Below are positions 61,344-64,000 of a DNA stretch of 64,000 nt, piece by piece. Where the stretch lies: the NCBI RefSeq assembly GCF_016862395.1, contig NZ_BOMW01000035.1, forward strand, positions 62,001-126,000, written 5' to 3'. The number at the start of each line of letters is the position of its first letter. Position 1 is the stretch's first letter. Both the position numbers and the translations under genes were made by a program. Source of the DNA: Actinoplanes siamensis. GTDB lineage: Bacteria; Actinomycetota; Actinomycetes; Mycobacteriales; Micromonosporaceae. The notes beneath the pieces are model-generated. The model ran no database searches. It had not been told where the DNA came from and was given only the letters and a program-made list of their open reading frames with translations.

Positions 61344-61832
61344 ATGCAGGCCATTCTCGCTACGCTCGGTTATGTTCTGTCTCCCAGCGGTGACCAGGTG
61401 CTGATGATCCGCCGGGACGCCCGCCCCGACGACCTCCATTACGGCTATTACAACGGCCTGGGCGGCAAAGTGCATCCGGATGAGGACGTCGTCACCGGAA
61501 TGCGCCGAGAGATCACCGAAGAGGCGGGACTTGCTTGCGAACGGCTGGACCTGGCGGGGACGATCTCCTGGCCGGGGTTCGGCCGGAACGGGGAGAACTG
61601 GTTCGGCTTCCTGTTCCGCATTCCGGCCTGGTCGGGCACGCCGCTGAGCGGGAACGACGAGGGGTCGCTGCACTGGGTCGACCGGGCCGACCTGCTGGCC
61701 GGCCGGCTGCCCATGTGGGAGTCCGACAGGCACTTCCTGCCACTGGTCTTCGCCGAACGGCCGCAGATCTTCCACGGAGTCATGCCGTTCGAGTCCGGCA
61801 GGGCCCTCTCCTGGACCTACTCCACCCTGTGA
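61344..61832 (+). CDS. Nudix hydrolase (MutT/8-oxo-dGTP type)
   Basis: 162-aa Nudix enzyme. The complete Nudix box spans GGKVHPDEDVVTGMRREITE followed by EAGL, matching GX5EX7REUXEEXGU. It is preceded by LMIRRDARPDDLHYGYYNGL, which resembles the MTH1/MutT substrate segment. Likely hydrolyses oxidised dNTPs. It is divergent from the aminotransferase operon. The 191 bp after it hold no gene. Confidence 0.88.
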   Translation: MQAILATLGYVLSPSGDQVLMIRRDARPDDLHYGYYNGLGGKVHPDEDVVTGMRREITEEAGLACERLDLAGTISWPGFGRNGENWFGFLFRIPAWSGTPLSGNDEGSLHWVDRADLLAGRLPMWESDRHFLPLVFAERPQIFHGVMPFESGRALSWTYSTL

Positions 61833-62023
61833 GCCCGCTCGGCCCCGCCCCGCCGGCACCGAGCTCTCCCCCGTACGCCTCAATCGGATGGAGAATCCCA
61901 GGCCGCCGGCACGGCCCGTCGCGCCCCGAGCCGGGCCGACCGCAACCACCACGCATTTCGCCCGTAGAAGACGAGAGCGGGTGAAATGCCGCCGAACGGA
62001 GCGAGGCCCGTCAAACCCAGCGA

Positions 62024-62656
62024 TCAGAACCTGCGCATGCCGCCGAACTGACGGTCGCCCGCGTCCCCCAGGCCGGGCACGATGTACGCCTTCTCGTTCA
62101 GCCCCTCGTCGATCGAGGCGGTGACCAGGCGCAGCGGCAGGCCCGAGTGCTTCAGGCGCTCGACGCCCTCCGGGGCGGCCAGCACGCAGCAGACGATGAT
62201 GTCGGTGCAGCCCCGGTCGGCCAGCAACCGGCAGCAGTGCAGCAGCGAGCCGCCGGTGGCCAGCATCGGGTCGAGCACCAGGACGGGCTGCCCGGCCAGG
62301 TCGGTCGGCAGGGACTCCATGTACGCCCGGGGCTCATGGGTCTCCTCGTCCCGGGCCAGGCCGACGAAGCCCATCGAGGACTCGGGCAGCAGCCCCAGCG
62401 CGGCGTCGGCCATGCCCAGGCCGGCCCGCAGCACCGGCACGATCAGCGGCGGGTTGGCCAGCCGGGTGCCCTCGGTCGGCGCGACAGGGGTCTCGATCCG
62501 GAACTTCTCGACCGCGAAGAGGCGGGCCGCCTCGTAGACCACCATGGTGGTGAGCTCGTGCAGGGAGGCCCGGAAGACGCCGGACTCGGTCTCGGTCCGG
62601 CGCATCGCGGTGAGCCGCGTCTGAGCCAGCGGGTGATCAACTACAAGGACGTCCAC
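62024..62656 (-). CDS. upp: Uracil phosphoribosyltransferase
   Basis: About 210 aa. It converts uracil and PRPP to UMP in salvage. The PRPP loop LVLDPMLATGGSLLHCC, PVLRAGLGMADAAL and the uracil-binding end YIVPGLGDAGDRQFGG are present. I prefer GTG 62656 (MDVLVVDHPLAQTRL), seven bases after TAGGTT as expected for a leaderless mRNA. A TTG three codons earlier is possible. Divergent from deoC, another nucleoside salvage gene. Confidence 0.95.
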   Translation of the reverse strand: MDVLVVDHPLAQTRLTAMRRTETESGVFRASLHELTTMVVYEAARLFAVEKFRIETPVAPTEGTRLANPPLIVPVLRAGLGMADAALGLLPESSMGFVGLARDEETHEPRAYMESLPTDLAGQPVLVLDPMLATGGSLLHCCRLLADRGCTDIIVCCVLAAPEGVERLKHSGLPLRLVTASIDEGLNEKAYIVPGLGDAGDRQFGGMRRF

Positions 62657-62663
62657 GGCGCTC

Positions 62664-62669
62664 AACCTA
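62664..62669 (-). promoter_or_regulatory. Leaderless -10 box of upp
   Basis: TAGGTT on the minus strand, seven bases before GTG 62656. Confidence 0.45.
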
Positions 62670-62703
62670 CCGTTCCTTCAAGATCAACTGTCATCAGGTC
62701 GCA

Positions 62704-62709
62704 TAGAAT
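62704..62709 (+). promoter_or_regulatory. Leaderless -10 box of deoC
   Basis: TAGAAT, seven bases before the ATG at 62717; the best -10 match of this set. Confidence 0.6.
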
Positions 62710-62716
62710 CGTTCTC

Positions 62717-63646
62717 ATGACTGCGACAGCGACCGTCGGGCTGTCCGATCTCCGCGCCTTCCTGCACGGCCTGCCCGGGGTCGACAAGGTCGGCGTCGAG
62801 GGCCGGGCCGCCGCGCTCGGCACCAGATCGGTGAAGACCGGCAGCAAGGCCAAGGCCATCGACCTGGCGATCCGGATGGTCGACCTGACCACGCTGGAGG
62901 GCGCCGACACCCCGGGCAAGGTGCGCGCGCTGTGCGCCAAGGGGCGGCGGCCGGACCCGGCCGACCCGGGGTGCCCCCCGGTCGCCGCGATCTGCGTCTA
63001 CCCGGCGATGGTCCCGGTCGCCGCGGCCGCGCTGGCCGGCTCCGGCGTGCACCTGGCCAGCGTGGCCACCGCCTTCCCGTCCGGCCAGGCCCCGCTCGAG
63101 GTGAAGCTGGCCGACACCCGGGCGGCGGTGGCGGCCGGCGCCGACGAGGTGGACATGGTGATCAGCCGGGGCGCGTTCCTGGCCGGCGACTACACCCGGG
63201 TGTTCGACGAGATCGTCGCGGTGCGGGAGGCGTGCGGCAGCGCGCACCTCAAGGTGATCCTGGAGACCGGCGAGCTGGGGACGTACGACAACGTCCGCCG
63301 CGCCTCCTGGCTGGCGATGCTGGCCGGCGCGGACTTCATCAAGACCTCCACCGGCAAGGTGGCGGTCAACGCCACGCTGCCGATCACTCTGGTGATGCTG
63401 GAGGCGGTCCGGGACTTCCGGGCCCGGCACGGACGCCAGGTCGGCGTGAAACCGGCCGGCGGCATCAAGACCACCAAGGACGCGATCAAGTACCTGGTGC
63501 TGATCAACGAGACCGTCGGGGACGACTGGCTGAGTCCCGACTGGTTCCGGTTCGGCGCCTCCTCGCTGCTCAACGACCTGCTGATGCAGCGCACCAAACT
63601 GACCACCGGGCACTACTCCGGTCCCGACTACTTCACCCTGGACTGA
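62717..63646 (+). CDS. deoC: Deoxyribose-phosphate aldolase
   Basis: 309-aa class I aldolase splitting 2-deoxyribose-5-phosphate to glyceraldehyde-3-phosphate and acetaldehyde. The Schiff-base Lys is in ADFIKTSTGKVAVNA and the second Lys in VGVKPAGGIKTTKDA. DEVDMVISRGAFLAGDY is also typical. The aldehyde dehydrogenase gene follows after 7 bp and may remove the acetaldehyde formed. Confidence 0.95.
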   Translation: MTATATVGLSDLRAFLHGLPGVDKVGVEGRAAALGTRSVKTGSKAKAIDLAIRMVDLTTLEGADTPGKVRALCAKGRRPDPADPGCPPVAAICVYPAMVPVAAAALAGSGVHLASVATAFPSGQAPLEVKLADTRAAVAAGADEVDMVISRGAFLAGDYTRVFDEIVAVREACGSAHLKVILETGELGTYDNVRRASWLAMLAGADFIKTSTGKVAVNATLPITLVMLEAVRDFRARHGRQVGVKPAGGIKTTKDAIKYLVLINETVGDDWLSPDWFRFGASSLLNDLLMQRTKLTTGHYSGPDYFTLD

Positions 63647-63653
63647 GGGACCC

Positions 63654-64000
63654 ATGTTCGAATACGCCCCGGCACCGGAATCACGCTCCGTCGTCGACAT
63701 CGCGGACTCGTACGGGCTGTTCATCGACGGCGAGTTCCGGGCGCCCGCGGACGGCGACGCGTTCAAGACGATCAACCCGGCCTCCGAGGAGGTCCTCGCC
63801 GAGGTCGCCACGGCCGGCCCGGAGGACGTGGACCGCGCGGTCGCCGCCGCCCGGCGCGCGTTCCCGGCCTGGTCCGCACTGCCCGGCGCGGAACGCTCGA
63901 AGTACCTGTTCCGGATCGCCCGGATCATCCAGGAGCGCTCCCGTGAGCTGGCCGTCCTGGAGTCGCTGGACAACGGCAAGCCGATCAAGGAGACGCGGGA
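63654..64000 (+). CDS. Aldehyde dehydrogenase, 5' part only
   Basis: First ~115 codons of an NAD(P)-dependent aldehyde dehydrogenase, cut by the window end. The start MFEYAPAPESRSVVDIADSY is followed by LFIDGEFRAPADGDAFKTIN, then PASEEVLAEVATAGPEDVDR and ESLDNGKPIKETR, all standard N-terminal ALDH segments. The catalytic Cys lies beyond the window. It is seven bases after deoC, so cotranscribed. Confidence 0.9.
   Translation, partial: MFEYAPAPESRSVVDIADSYGLFIDGEFRAPADGDAFKTINPASEEVLAEVATAGPEDVDRAVAAARRAFPAWSALPGAERSKYLFRIARIIQERSRELAVLESLDNGKPIKETR

Overview
The window is very GC-rich DNA from an actinomycete, most likely a member of the Micromonosporaceae (Actinoplanes-like). This is inferred from frequent GTG/TTG starts, TAnnnT boxes placed directly before start codons (leaderless mRNAs), GC-rich hairpin terminators without long T runs, and a gene order that matches well-known actinobacterial blocks. 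It is chromosomal. I see no rRNA, tRNA, IS element, phage or CRISPR array.

Layout. 0-8 kb: a housekeeping block (rmuC, ispH, a pair of related small membrane proteins, xseA-xseB, a DUF4245 protein, glpX). 8-12 kb: rhomboid protease, secreted trypsin-like protease, secreted lytic-transglycosylase-like protein with a structured leader and a CRP-like site, and a PIN-PhoH ATPase. 12-16 kb: otsB, a short-chain cis-prenyl transferase and GTP-dependent PEP carboxykinase. 16-21 kb: an ECF sigma factor with a zinc-finger tail, two tandem GtrA proteins, a PH-domain membrane protein, birA and a disordered membrane-anchored protein. 21-34 kb: the acyl-CoA carboxylase locus (accD, accE, maf, accA), which is compact in mycobacteria but is split here. 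An M50-like protease, a small membrane protein and a 1193-aa Ser/Thr kinase lie between accD and accE, and a three-gene type-VII-secretion-like island (two helical/Pro-rich proteins and a mycosin) with a sharply AT-richer core lies between accE and maf. 34-42 kb: regulators (ArsR-SRPBCC, TetR), DedA, an LpdA-type quinone reductase, a gamma-glutamylcyclotransferase-like protein, a broken GNAT gene, and several conserved hypotheticals. 42-48 kb: M20 amidohydrolase, a second receptor kinase, pmmB and a GPP34 protein. 48-61 kb: a surface-glycan cluster. 61-64 kb: Nudix hydrolase, upp, deoC and the start of an aldehyde dehydrogenase.

The order birA/accD/accE/maf/accA, then lpdA, a GGCT-like gene, an amidohydrolase, pmmB and upp, parallels the M. 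tuberculosis Rv3278c-Rv3309c region. The window therefore reads as a conserved backbone with insertions. The largest insertions are the kinase plus secretion island and the glycan cluster. The glycan cluster carries a full WbpA/WbpB/WbpE/WbpD-like enzyme set (nucleotide-sugar dehydrogenase, oxidoreductase, aminotransferase, N-acetyltransferase). Together these would make a UDP-diacetamido-glucuronic-acid-type sugar for the four glycosyltransferases encoded around them. One of those glycosyltransferases appears to carry a duplicated flanking domain.
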